DNA of 64,000 nt, from the NCBI GenBank assembly GCA_013398295.1, contig VZSF01003929.1, positions 102,245-166,244 of the forward strand, in the 5' to 3' direction. Shown here piece by piece: positions 35,601 through 46,672 of this stretch. How positions within the stretch are numbered: position 1 is the stretch's first letter; each line of letters opens with the position of its first letter. This DNA is from Chionis minor (lineage: Eukaryota > Chordata > Aves > Charadriiformes > Chionididae). The notes under the pieces were generated by a model. That model saw only the letters and a program-made list of their open reading frames with translations, was not told the origin of the DNA and did not search any database. Made by a program: the position numbers and the translations under genes.

Positions 35601-38600
35601 GCATTAGCTCAGACAACCCCTTTATGGAGCCAGGAGGACAATGAGACCTTGGCTGCTGCACAACAAAAGGGACTTAATTTTTCCCAAGGGGAGCTGTCTT
35701 TACAAAGAGAGGCAGAAATGTGCTTGCCCTGATCAAATTGAAAAGAAACCTGCCCATCTTTGTTATTTACATAACAGTACCAACAGGAAAGCTGGCTTGG
35801 TTAGATTTCAAATTAGCATGCTTGCTAAGCACATAGAGAAACACAGAGGCGATCTACACACACTCTTAGCCCTGGCTGTTGTCCCAGAATATGGAGAGAG
35901 TAGTGCAAAGGCTCAGTTGCTGAAAGGGGAAGCAGCTTCTTTTACTCGCTAGCCCGCTGCCTCTGTATGGGGGAAGAAAGGCCCAGAGGAAGACAAAAAG
36001 AGGATGCTGCAGCATGTGGTGGAAAGTGGTTATCGCAGAGGGCGAGCTGAGCCTGCTGCCATGGGAAGGATCTGCCTGGGCAGCCCAAGGTGGCTTCAGT
36101 CCAAAGATGCAAACCTGCTCCTGGAATAAAAACCACAGAAGGCACAGAAAGTCCCTTTGCCCCCTCTTCCTGCTCAAGGCAAGATTTTATGTATCTCCCC
36201 AGAGGTATCCTTAAGTTACTGTGTGTATGTGCCTGCCCAGCGCTCTCGAGTCCTGCCCTTTGCCACTGCAACTCACATCCCGGCTCCCATCCAGCCTTCA
36301 CACAGGAGATGGACCCTGCTCCCCAGGCAGGACGTGGCAGGGCAGGACCACGCACTGGAGACACCATGTGTTGCCCATTTTACTACTCAGCAGAAGTGAC
36401 CACTGTCACGAGGACGGGTGCTGAGATGAGTCTGCATGTGCTGAGGCTTCCTTCAGCTACAGTGACTGCTTCTGAAAACAGCTAAAACTATTTTTCTTCT
36501 AAAGGCACATAGGAGAGAAAAGACAAAAAAAAATAACCCAAGAACAAAAACCCACGTATTTTTTTAAAGTTAGGAAACATTAGTCTATGGAGAATATTAG
36601 GCGAAGAATCCTGTGCTGCTTCTAAACACATAATTAAAATGTGTTTCTGATTGTAAGAGAGTTATTTGCCTTGGTTTATCACTCCTAGGAACTGCTTGCC
36701 ACAAGATAGTGTGTAATGAGCTTTTGCAGGTCTGTTTCCTCAGTGTTAGCTGGAAAGCTACGGAGAGATGAAACTTAACCCTTCAGCATGGACATGTCAA
36801 GTTCACATGTGCAATCTTCTGTTTATCTTTTTAACATCAGGCCAATACACAGATTAAAACCAAGTGTTAGCACTGAAGCACACCTCACCAGACTAAGAAT
36901 GGTTGCATTTGTAAAGTGTCTTTCATCTGAGGAAGTCAGAATGACTGAAGGTGAGAGACACGGTCCTCCATTGCACAAACTTCTCTCCATCTAGCGACGA
37001 AAACATGGGAACCAAAAGGGTGAACCAGAAGGGCAGTAGCTGAGCAGGCAGTGTAGCTCAGGTCCTGTGATGTGATTCTGTGCCTGTGGAGTGGCACAAT
37101 TCACTGCCTTTGGCCCTGTCAAAAATTTTGCTTTCATTTATTCCACTTTAAAATATCTATAAAATAAGAGAAGTTTTGGCAGCACTCACTGCAGCATACT
37201 GCATGACAGAGGGATCGCCAGAAGCAAATCCATGCAGGACCAAGGAATTTTTAATTGACTTTTTTTTTAAATCACTGCTATTTCTGCCTCACCAACCAGT
37301 CAGAGGGACTGGACTGCTTTCCCCAGCACCCATTGCTCCAAGATGAGGACTCATCCTCCCAGGGGTGAACTCAGCCACCGCTGGACTGCCCACACCCGAG
37401 TTGAACAGACCTTCAGTAAATCTGCTCTGGGACACCAGGATGCCGTCTATGTTGCCTGATCTGTACCGTCTGACACACTTCACCGCAAAAAAAACCCTCA
37501 CCCAGCATCTGGCACCTCCTCCACACCATGCCCGGTTGCTTTTACGCTGGACGTGCAGTGCTTACTCATTGAAACACCAAGAGGCAGTGCCGTGGGGAGG
37601 CAGGGCACACTTGCAGCCCTCATGGCAGGTCTCAAAGCTTGCCTGACGTGCAGGTGTTTCGAAGCCACCACGTCCTGCCATTTGTCTTCTCACCGCAGCT
37701 CACCACTCCCACAGGTCCTCTGCTAGTGTTTTGGGCCCCAGCCCTGGATGAACGGGCAGTGGCCAGCTTCCCATGGGGCAAGGAGCACCCCCACAGGGAT
37801 GAGAGATTCTGCCTCAGCTAATGGATACTGCCTGGCAGTATGGATACCATGCTATGGATACCATAGCAGCCCTCTCGCAGCCTGCTCCACAGCACCCAGC
37901 TCATGCCCAGAAGTGCTGCCAAGGGCAGGCTGCTGCTTGTAAGCCATTACATTTGCGGGAGGTTTGAAAAATCAGTTGGTTTTCCCCCCCACTTACTAAA
38001 GCACAACAGCTTCAAGGACAGGCTTATTTCCACATTAAAAGAATAAGGGGGAAATAGCTTTATTTTTTTCATTTTTAAGGCCCTAGTCTACCACTTCCTT
38101 TTTCATATTTCCTGACACCTGGCAAACACTTGCAAGTAAGCGAGAGACATCATTCCACGGTTAATCTTCATTCTGACCAAGACTGCATTTACCTACTTCA
38201 GTGCTTGGGTCAAGTCCTGGTGCAGTTCTGGAAACTGCAAACAGCAGCATGGATGCATATGACCGCCACATCAAGATCACACACCAGAAATGCTGTTGTC
38301 CTTTTAAAAAAATGCAGCAGCTTTACGTAAACACATGAGACATTCCAGTTCATGCCAGCTAACACTGGCCCTTGCAAAACAACTGCTCCCACCTCAAGCA
38401 ACGCACCCAGCCGCAGTGCCAAGCAAAGAAACTGATGAGGCTGCCTCAACAGTCAGTGAAGGGCTTCTGGCATCTCCAGTGAGGAGTTCAAATGTGTAAC
38501 ATCTGGATTGCCCTCAACAAGAACCAGTCCTTCCTCCCCAAGGACAGCAGGCTGCTAGGACATCTGGGCTCTCAGATCACCTATCTGTGTACTGTGCATC

Positions 38601-41339
38601 TGTTAGATACTTGCATATCTGTATCCTGCAGATGAAACCATACAGCTGCTTATTAAGCATCTCTGCCACCCCAATCAACTCATTACTGAAAAAGATGCAG
38701 CCAATAATTACGCCAGAAGCTATCTGAGCCCTGGAAAGGAGACCATGCATGTCTGCCCTTATAGGTTAAAAAGAGTTCAAACAGTCATTAGTATGTGTAT
38801 TAAATCTATTGATTGCCTGATATCACTGGAAAAAATGAAGATTCCGGTCTTTTTTGTAAACCTTTGATCTATTTACTGAGCATACGTAACTATGATTTGT
38901 CTCCTCTTTGCTCAGGCTTACACTGCTGGGAAACTTTTCTCAGTATTTCCTGGAATCATATCAATGCATGCAGGGTATGCCATTTCTTTTAAAAGATCCT
39001 AAAACCTCATCTTTGAAGCTTTTACAGAACATTGCCTTTTCCCTGCTCTTACCCAAGTCTGTTCCAAAGGCAAGTTATTCCAATCCAGCAGAAGTAAGAC
39101 TCACTCCCAGTTCCTAGAGCAGTTGAAAAGAAATGCTGAAATGGTGTAAAGTCATCAAATACTGAATTCTTGCAAAACTCTGTCCCTCTTTTTCCAATGC
39201 ACTGTATCTTCTTAAGTGTGCCCAGCACATTACAGTTCCAGTAAAAACAGAGAACTCTACTTATCTCCAGCTCTCTCCTTCTAACTTACTGAGACCGTAC
39301 TGCAAAGCAGGGCTCAATGACCTGATTCTTGAAACTGGTTAAAATACCAAAATCTGAACTGTGGCAAGTGTGATTTTTATGTTACGCAAAAGGTAACACC
39401 AAGCCCTAAGCACAATAAAGACAGTACAATTATTACAGAAAGTATCAGCTTCAAAACCTATTTCTCTTTAGGTTTTTGTAGCAGAAGCACAAAGACGTCC
39501 TGAGAATTAAATCTTTTTCTTGAAAGTAAACAGCATGATTCGGTTTGAGTCACACACTTCCCTAAATGAATCTAAACCACATTTGCCCGATTGACATAGC
39601 AAAACCTTCTGTTCTTTCTCCCGTTTTGACTTCCAGTGCTGGAAATTCATCTTGGGGGATTCAGCTGGATCATTTCTTATTTATACATCCCTGTCAAACA
39701 AATTCTGTGCTGGCTAAACTTTGTAAACGTCTATTTCACTGCTGTTATCTGGCAACGCACAAACATAAGAGGGGACCAAAGCCGATGTTACAGTCAGAGC
39801 CTCGCCAACAAGGATGCTGACAGCGTGTGAGAACAAGCACATGCTCCCTTTCCACGCTCATGCTGGAAAGCAAATGCCTGCTGTCTCTTACACCATTATT
39901 CATCTCGAGCACTGCCTAATTCTTAAAGTGTCATCACTTGCAGATTTCAGTCTAACTCAGTGGGAATTGCCCATGTGTTGGCTCAATACTGCAGACAGGA
40001 AAAAAAAAAAAAGCAAAAAAATCCTACCATCAAATAATTCCGGTATCTCCTAACTGCACCGAGTGCCAGGTCTATTTTGTGAAAAAGGTGTTCAGGTTGA
40101 TCTTTAGGTCAGAATATACTATCACCACCTTTGGCCTGACTTCAGCAAACCAAGCAGTGACAATTCTACCCTGTGAGAAGCTGACAGGATTTAACATGTT
40201 GGTTTTTTTAAAGAGAACATACACCAGTCTCTGTCTCCCAACGTGCAGTAGGTGGGAAATAGCAAGGAAACATTTCCTTGCTTTCAGCCTTTAGCTACAT
40301 CTTCCCTCCAGCTTTCTGCTCTTGAAACACCTTTGGTCATGCAGCCATGGTTTGGGGTTTTTATCTCCTGCTTTTAAGCTGCTGTCTCTTGACTTTCTTC
40401 TGCATTCTTCCTACAATTCAACCTGTGTATAAATCAAGAGGTCTGATCAGATAAATCTTTTGTCCTGTTTGCACCTGGTCCACCCACTGACAGAAACCTT
40501 TTCCAATGACAACACCAGAGGTTTTTTTAAATGAACGAGAGTTCAGTGTGGCTGACACCATTGCCGGTCTCTGTCAATGCCAGAGTTAGCATCTGCACCA
40601 GGGACTCAATATCATTAGTCTAGTCTTCAGATCCCAGTTTTTTGAGTTGTCACCAAAAATGGAACAGTCAGCTGTTCCCTCAATTTGGCTGGAAGGTGGA
40701 GAGCACACCCACAAGCTTCAGAGATGTGTAAATGCCTAAAGATCAGAGAAACACTAACAGGAGCACCTGAACCTAAAAATAATTTCAGATTATTTACATT
40801 TCTAAAGTATTTTTAAAATAGTTGATTTTTTTTTAAGAGTAGGTGTCTACAGGGTTGGGCTTTTTCTTACTGTAACTAGAACTAGGAACCAAAAGGCTAG
40901 CTCTAAGATCTACAGACACCACCTACTGAGATCACAGGTGTCACTCAGCTTTTTAACCTAGCTGGACATGAAGTCACAGCCAAATTTTAGGCATCAACAT
41001 TAAAGGGACAGGTTGTTTCCTTTCTGGTAGGCTGTCAGGAGCAGTGGGGCAGCACCTGGGAGCATCAGGGGTGGCCATACCCTTCCTACAAGGCACATCC
41101 TGCTGTGCATGTGCGAGCTGAGCAGAGTGGGCAGCCGTGGGGATCCAGGTTCAGCCGGAGCCCCAGTGCCCTGGCAGATCTGCAGGGATACAGCCAGGCC
41201 AGGGCTGGGGCTGCGCCCAGCAGTCATGACAGCACCAGCAAAGCGGGAGGCTGGATGCAAGCATTCCCCAACTCTGCCTCGTGTTGCTTCTCCGCAGCAG
41301 CTTGATTTTGTGTTACTGCTCATCTCAGGCACCCCCTGC
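32651..41339. other. Intergenic, no gene recognised
   Basis: About 8.7 kb of unique sequence. Notable small structures are an A/C-rich patch at 34430-34470, a perfect 12-bp hairpin at 34981-35007 and nested palindromes at 37823-37866. Open frames near 35400-36480 overlap on both strands in GC-richer DNA and resemble no family. No RNA genes seen. Confidence 0.5.
34981..35007. repeat. Perfect 12-bp inverted repeat with 3-nt loop
   Basis: TTCTTTGTGAGT, loop TTT, then ACTCACAAAGAA. The arms are exactly complementary. No gene or element boundary was identified around it. Confidence 0.85.
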
Positions 41340-41439
41340 AAAGCCCCTTTTGAAGAAGAGGAAGAGGTTGCAGAGCCTCTTGGAGCTCTAAAGCCCCGTT
41401 TGAAGAAGAGGAAGAGGTTGCAGAGCCTCTTGGTGCTCT
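41340..41439. repeat. 50-bp tandem duplication, two copies
   Basis: Copies at 41340-41389 and 41390-41439 start AAAGCCCC and contain GAAGAAGAGGAAGAGGTTGC. They differ at only two positions by eye (T/G near the start, A/T near the end). The period of 50 is not a multiple of three, so the open frame across it changes phase between copies and is unlikely to be coding. Confidence 0.9.
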
Positions 41440-44400
41440 CAGGGCCATGACAGTGATGTTCACAGCTGAGCCGTGGTCCTTTTAAACATACCTGCTAGTG
41501 CATCACATACAGGTGATGTTGTTCATGACTCAACTCTGTGGCCAGAAACCTCTTTAACTGCCATGAATCATAAGGTAATGACATTTTTTCGAATGATTAG
41601 AAGTTTCAGCTTCATTCTTTTTCTGTGATATGCTTGCATATTCCTTTAACACAAGCACAGCCTGGATAGCAGCACTGAAGTTGGGGCATGTTGAAAGCCA
41701 GTCCCTAAATGTCAGAGTGTATAACACACACATCACTGCACTGACAAGACCTGGCACACAGCTTCAAACCAATTCCTTTGCAAAGGTCAGTAAGTCAAAA
41801 TATATATATATATATTATTAAACAGTATAAATAACCCTCTGTCTGTTGCCCATCACCACAGGCAGTCGAGCTACCAACACATACTGGCAGAGTGATCCTA
41901 GGAGCACTTTCACTCTCTCAGCAAGCGCAGAGTTTCCTGTGGAACAAATGCTGGGCTAGCTATGTTCTTCAACCAAAATTTCAGTAATTTTTTAAGTGGC
42001 TGTACAATCCAGTGTACCAAATACATACAATCCTCCTCCAGGTCCTAAGGTGATACCAATTATTCCAAATTTTAACATTCTGGCAACATCCTTCTGTTCC
42101 TTCAGTGGAAATGCAAACCCTCTTCCGTTCCCAAGACTTGCATGTACGATTTGGCTCCTTAACCTTACATTTCAGTTCTCAAAACTCGTTTGTGGCTTGG
42201 TCACTTAAATTGTTTGGTTCCTTACCAAACTTTCCCACTGGGAAACCTGCCAAACTTCCCTTGGCCAGGGAAAAGGAGAGTCATCCTTTCAGCACCCACG
42301 ATGGTCACCCCAAGCAGCCATCCCCCTCCTCCTGCCGCTCAGGCATCCTCTGCCTTCTTCCACCTTGGGGAAGAAGGCTTGACTCTTGCTAGAAAGCCAC
42401 AACTGGGACTCTTCAGAGAATCTGCCCCAGATTTCCCTCAGCAGTGAGAAAAGGCTGGTTTTTTCTGTAGATTGAAAGGCGTGGGATTGAGTCACCTTTC
42501 CTCTCATTTCTGTGAGCTGGGAGACCCGAAGATCTTGTGTACGCCTGGGGGTGGAGAACACGGTGCTAAGTAAAAAAGTGAAGTGGGGGAAATGAAATGA
42601 CTGGTGTGCAACACGAAAACACTGCCTGAGTTTCCTTCTTGCCGGGGGTTCACTGCACAGCACCACAGACCCTTCTCAACCACTCACCTGGGTTTGCCTT
42701 CAGCAGCACGACACAGCCCGGGTGTCGCCTGTACCTTGCTATAGGAGACGGACCTATGTGAAATGAAATAAGACATCTTTAAATAGAGAAAACACCTTAA
42801 AACATAGCCCTTTACTGCAGACAGAGAGATTTCTGAAGAGGAGATTGCCTGTCTCCGAGCACGGCCCAGCATGAGGAAGGGGCAAGGTGGCCATATTTAG
42901 GCTCCCGCAGAGGGGAGCGCTGGGGACCTGCCTGCTTTTCCTGCCCTTCCATTGGGCGGCAACCAGCCCTTGGGCACTCTGCAAGCTGGAGGGGGGGCCA
43001 AAGGCAAGCTACGCTTCCTCCGTGCCTGCACGCCACAACAATGCACAACCTGGCTGCAAAAACTCAGCTGAATGCAAAACAAACCCAGCACTCACATTCG
43101 CTCTGTGGTTCCAGTATGTACAAAGAGAAGCGTCATGGCGTAACATCAGGTTAACAAACACAAATGGTTTTACAACAGCACCACGTACTTTTTTTTTTTC
43201 TTCGTGTCGCTTACACGATGTTAGGACCAGGCTGTAAATCTCTGTCCTGCTGAGTAGCAGCTTCCTCTACCAGGGGTCACTTGGACATTGGTGTGGAAGA
43301 TGCTATTGAGCAGGAGTGGTAAGCCACAATTACATAGCGTGTCCATTTGTTTGTGGGGGAATTACAATTAAATTAGCATGCGTGAGTTTTCCTCCAAAAA
43401 ACGTATCTTCTCCTCAATACAGAATCATAAGAAAGAGTTCTCCTACACAGAAACGGTCAATATTTCTTAGTTTGGTAAACCAGGTCAAGTTAAAAGCAGA
43501 AGAAAGTAAGCACAGCAAACAGTTAATTTAGGATGGTTACTCTTTTTTTCTACTCAAGAGGCACAAATTTTAAACCACTAGTTATAGTTCCAGGAAGAGA
43601 TTTGACTGAAGTGTGGCAGGCTATGTGCTATTAAACTGCAGTTTGAGAAGCTTGGACACATCTTGATCTTGAATTTGATCTAACTTTTCACAAGTTTATG
43701 AGATACAGAAGGAATGGAAGAAACAATATTCTGGATCCTGGAAAAATTTACTCAGAAAAACCAGGTGTCAACACTGCAAAACGCGAACCAAGCATCAACT
43801 CTGCAATGACTGAATAGGAATAATAATAATAATAAAAAAATCCTGTAATTAAAGAAAAAGACATTCTAACACTTTCTCCCCCTCCCCCCTTAATTCAGAT
43901 CACAAGCCTGACTGCTAAATCAGCATCAAAGCTATAGCCCTAGTTATTTTTGCTTCAGCATTTGTGCTTATTTAGAAAGAAATGCCCAAGACCAGAGAAA
44001 TTTTATGCTAAAATGTTTAAATAATTGACTTTAGAACTGCTTACCAGGAAAACAACAGGAAAAGGATGTGGCCTGATAAATGCTTGTAACAACTTCATTT
44101 GTGTTATATTTATTCATATGAACTTAATTTCACCAAAAATTAATAAGTGCAAGAAATCTGAAGTGTACACCTATGACGGTACAAAATTCGCAGTTAAATA
44201 AGCTGCATCAGGCAGGAAGACAGAGATTTTTAAACTCACAGCAAACACTGTGAGTTTGCTCCACTAAAAGCCTTTGACACCTTTACAGAAGGCACAGAAA
44301 AAGAAGAAAAAAAAAAAAAAGAGGCGTCACAGAATGGTGCTGCCTCAGCCCCCACATCCCAACCCTCTAAGGAAAGCAAGAGATGGCCAGTGGAAAGAGG

Positions 44401-44992
44401 AGGGGGGAGATGGCTTCAAGGAGAGGGCAGGAGCCGGGGATCTCCCTTCGTCTGGTTGAAACCCAGGTGTGGTGCCATGTGGGCCCCTTTCTGTAGGGAG
44501 TACATATAGAACTACGCGTACATACTATAGTGTGTCGTTACATGTAGCACAAAGTCTGCCTTACAGTACAGGTGGCATGAACTCCCCCCTGCCCTAGTTC
44601 TGCAGGGCAGGAACACCCCGCACACACCTGCAGCGAGGACAGATGGGAAAAGGTAAAGAAAGCACTTAAGGACAAAAAAAAATTCCTCACAATTGCAGCT
44701 GAATCACTGTGAAAAAGTGAAACCCCATCAAACCCCTTTCCTCCATCTTTCCTCTCCCTCCGATTGTGTCCTGTCTGTCCCCACAAGTATGTGCAGACAG
44801 GCAGCAAGCAGAGGCTTCACCGTTCCTGTCCGAGTCAGCTCTAAGGGTTCAGTCTTAGAGAGAACTAATAATAAAAAATGACCCTAAATTTGGCCTTACT
44901 GAACAATTAGGGACACAAGAGAGCATAATGGAAATATGAGCACAAGCAATAATATAAAAAGCCTTCACTTGCAAATGTGATCAAAACTCTCT
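41440..44992. other. Intergenic, no gene recognised; simple repeats
   Basis: Contains a TA microsatellite at 41800-41816, an (AAT)n run at 43819-43834, a 10-bp hairpin at 44232-44257 and an A-rich tract near 44298-44320. No gene could be supported. Confidence 0.5.
41800..41816. repeat. (AT)n microsatellite
   Basis: Alternating AT tract read directly from the sequence. Confidence 0.9.
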
Positions 44993-45140
44993 GATTGCAC
45001 AGAGTAAAACAAAAACAACCAAAAAAAAAAAATGCCCCAAAACCAACCAACAAAACAACCAAACANGATTGCACAGAGAAAAACAAAAACAACCAAAAAA
45101 AAAAAAATGCCCCAAAACCAACCAACAAAACAACCAAACA
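44993..45140. repeat. Near-identical 73-bp duplication around a single N (likely assembly join)
   Basis: Bases 44993-45065 (GATTGCACAGAG...CCAAACA) are repeated almost exactly from 45067 to about 45140, with one unresolved N at 45066 between them. The copies differ by a single substitution and the length of an A run. This is the signature of two overlapping contig ends laid end to end instead of merged. A real tandem duplication is less likely. Confidence 0.85.
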
Positions 45141-45689
45141 AAACCCCAGAAACCCCACATTATTAAATTGCATTTCTTCTTGTCTCAAAGCCAAGAAATG
45201 AGTAGGATTCAATGGAATAAAAAGATGCAAAACAACAGGTATTAGGAAGAAGCGCTTTGCTTAAATCATGTTATTTTACAAGTTATTTCTTGAGAGAGGG
45301 CTTGAATCTTTCTCTCCTCAGCCTTTGCAAAGGGTATGAGAGGCTCAGAGGATTAAACATTCCACTTGCTGAGTGCTTTTCTGAACATACTTTTAAGTCT
45401 GTCAGTTATGTCCTGGACATGGTTCAACAAACGTTTTTCTAAGGATAATGCGATGGCAAAACTATACTGTAGGTATTGCCCCACAAACACAAAACCTTGC
45501 GCATTCCTCATTTTTATAGGTAAACCAACGCTGAGGGGGATTATTCACACTGTTGAGCCACAGGGCTGCTGGTTGACAAGCTTCTTCAGGAACTTTGGTC
45601 CGCTGCTTTGGTCCACAGCAAGCACCGCTGCCAGCCTGCAGGATGGACATGAGCCAGCAACCACTGCTCAAGCTGCTTTGCAAAGTCCC
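45141..45689. other. Intergenic, no gene recognised
   Basis: Nothing supportable beyond short chance frames. Confidence 0.45.
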
Positions 45690-45765
45690 AGCCAATGTGT
45701 GCCGAGGTGGACTTGATGATGGTTGTAGGTCTCTTTCAACTGAACTAGTCTATTCTGTTCTGTCA
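45690..45765 (+). mobile_element. Possible diverged CR1 3' end
   Basis: GAGGTGGACTTGATGATGG, GTAGGTCTCTTTCAACTGAAC and TATTCTGTTCTGT align in order with the CR1 3' UTR blocks (ACTTGATGATCTT, AAGGTCCCTTCCAACT, ATTCTATGATTCTAT). Only the terminal 75 bases or so are recognisable. Confidence 0.4.
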
Positions 45766-45909
45766 GTCAACTGCTTTTAAAGGGACTGGTGTTAAAAATA
45801 GGGCTGGAAGTTCAGAGCTCCTTTTCCACACCCAAGTGTAGTTACTGTACTGTAGCTCTTCCGAGGAGAGGGCAGCCCAGAAGCTAGCTCCTGCAAAGAC
45901 ACCTAATGC

Positions 45910-46672
45910 CAAATTGTAACAACGGTAACAAATACAAATACAGGCTGGGCAGAGAATGGATCAAGAGCAACCCTGAGCAGAAGAACTTGGGGGTGCTGGT
46001 GGATGAGAAGCTCAACATGAGCCAGCACTGTGCACTCGCAGCCCAGGACTCACAGCCCAGAACGCCACCCGCATCCTGGGCTGCATCCCCAGCAGCATGG
46101 CTGGCAGGCCGAGGGACGGGATTCTGCCCCTCTGCTCCCCTCTGGGGAGACCCCCCTGCAGTGCTGTGTCCAGCTCTGGGGCCCCCAACATAAGAAGGAC
46201 ATGGACCTGTTGGAGCAGGTCCAGAGGAGGCCACAAAGATGATCAGAGGGGTGGAGCACCTCTGCTGTGAGGACAGGCTGAGAGAGTTGGGGTTGTTCAG
46301 CATGGAGAAGAGGAGGCTCCAGGGAGACCTTATAGCCCCTTCCAGTGTCTGAAAGGGGCCTACAAGAAAGCTGGAGAGGGACTTTTTACAAGGGCGTGTA
46401 GTGACAGGACGAGGGGTAATGGCTTCAGACGGGAAGAGGGGAGATTTAGATTAGGACTCAGGAACAAATTCTTCACTCTGAGGGTGGCGAGACACTGGAA
46501 CAGGCTGTCCAGAGAAGCTGTGGATGCCCCATCCCTGGAGGTGTTCAAGGCCAGGTTGGATGGGACTTAGAGCAACCTGGTCTAGTGGGAGGTGTCCCTG
46601 CCCATGGCAGGGTGTTGAAACTAGATCATCTTTAAGGTCTCTTCCAACCTAAACCATTCTATGATTCTATGA
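45910..46672 (+). mobile_element. 5'-truncated CR1 retrotransposon, frameshifted copy
   Basis: Sense CR1 3' end, clearly related to the 6395-7267 copy. It starts at the 'YKYRLGREW' block (AAATACAGGCTGGGCAGAG) and runs through the ORF2 C-terminus, the GATCATCTTTAAGGTCTCTT block and two ATTCTATG octamers at 46656-46671. The reverse-transcriptase frame is broken by several small insertions and deletions, so it is older than, or from a different subfamily to, the first copy. Confidence 0.92.

Noticed and set aside
41109..41450. 113-codon frame (+) with Glu/Lys-rich repeats
   Set aside because: The repeats come from a 50-bp tandem duplication whose period changes frame, so the two copies encode different peptides.
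44907..45230. 107-codon frame (-) across the N
   Set aside because: It reads through the duplicated A/C-rich block and the ambiguous base, giving a repeated artificial peptide.
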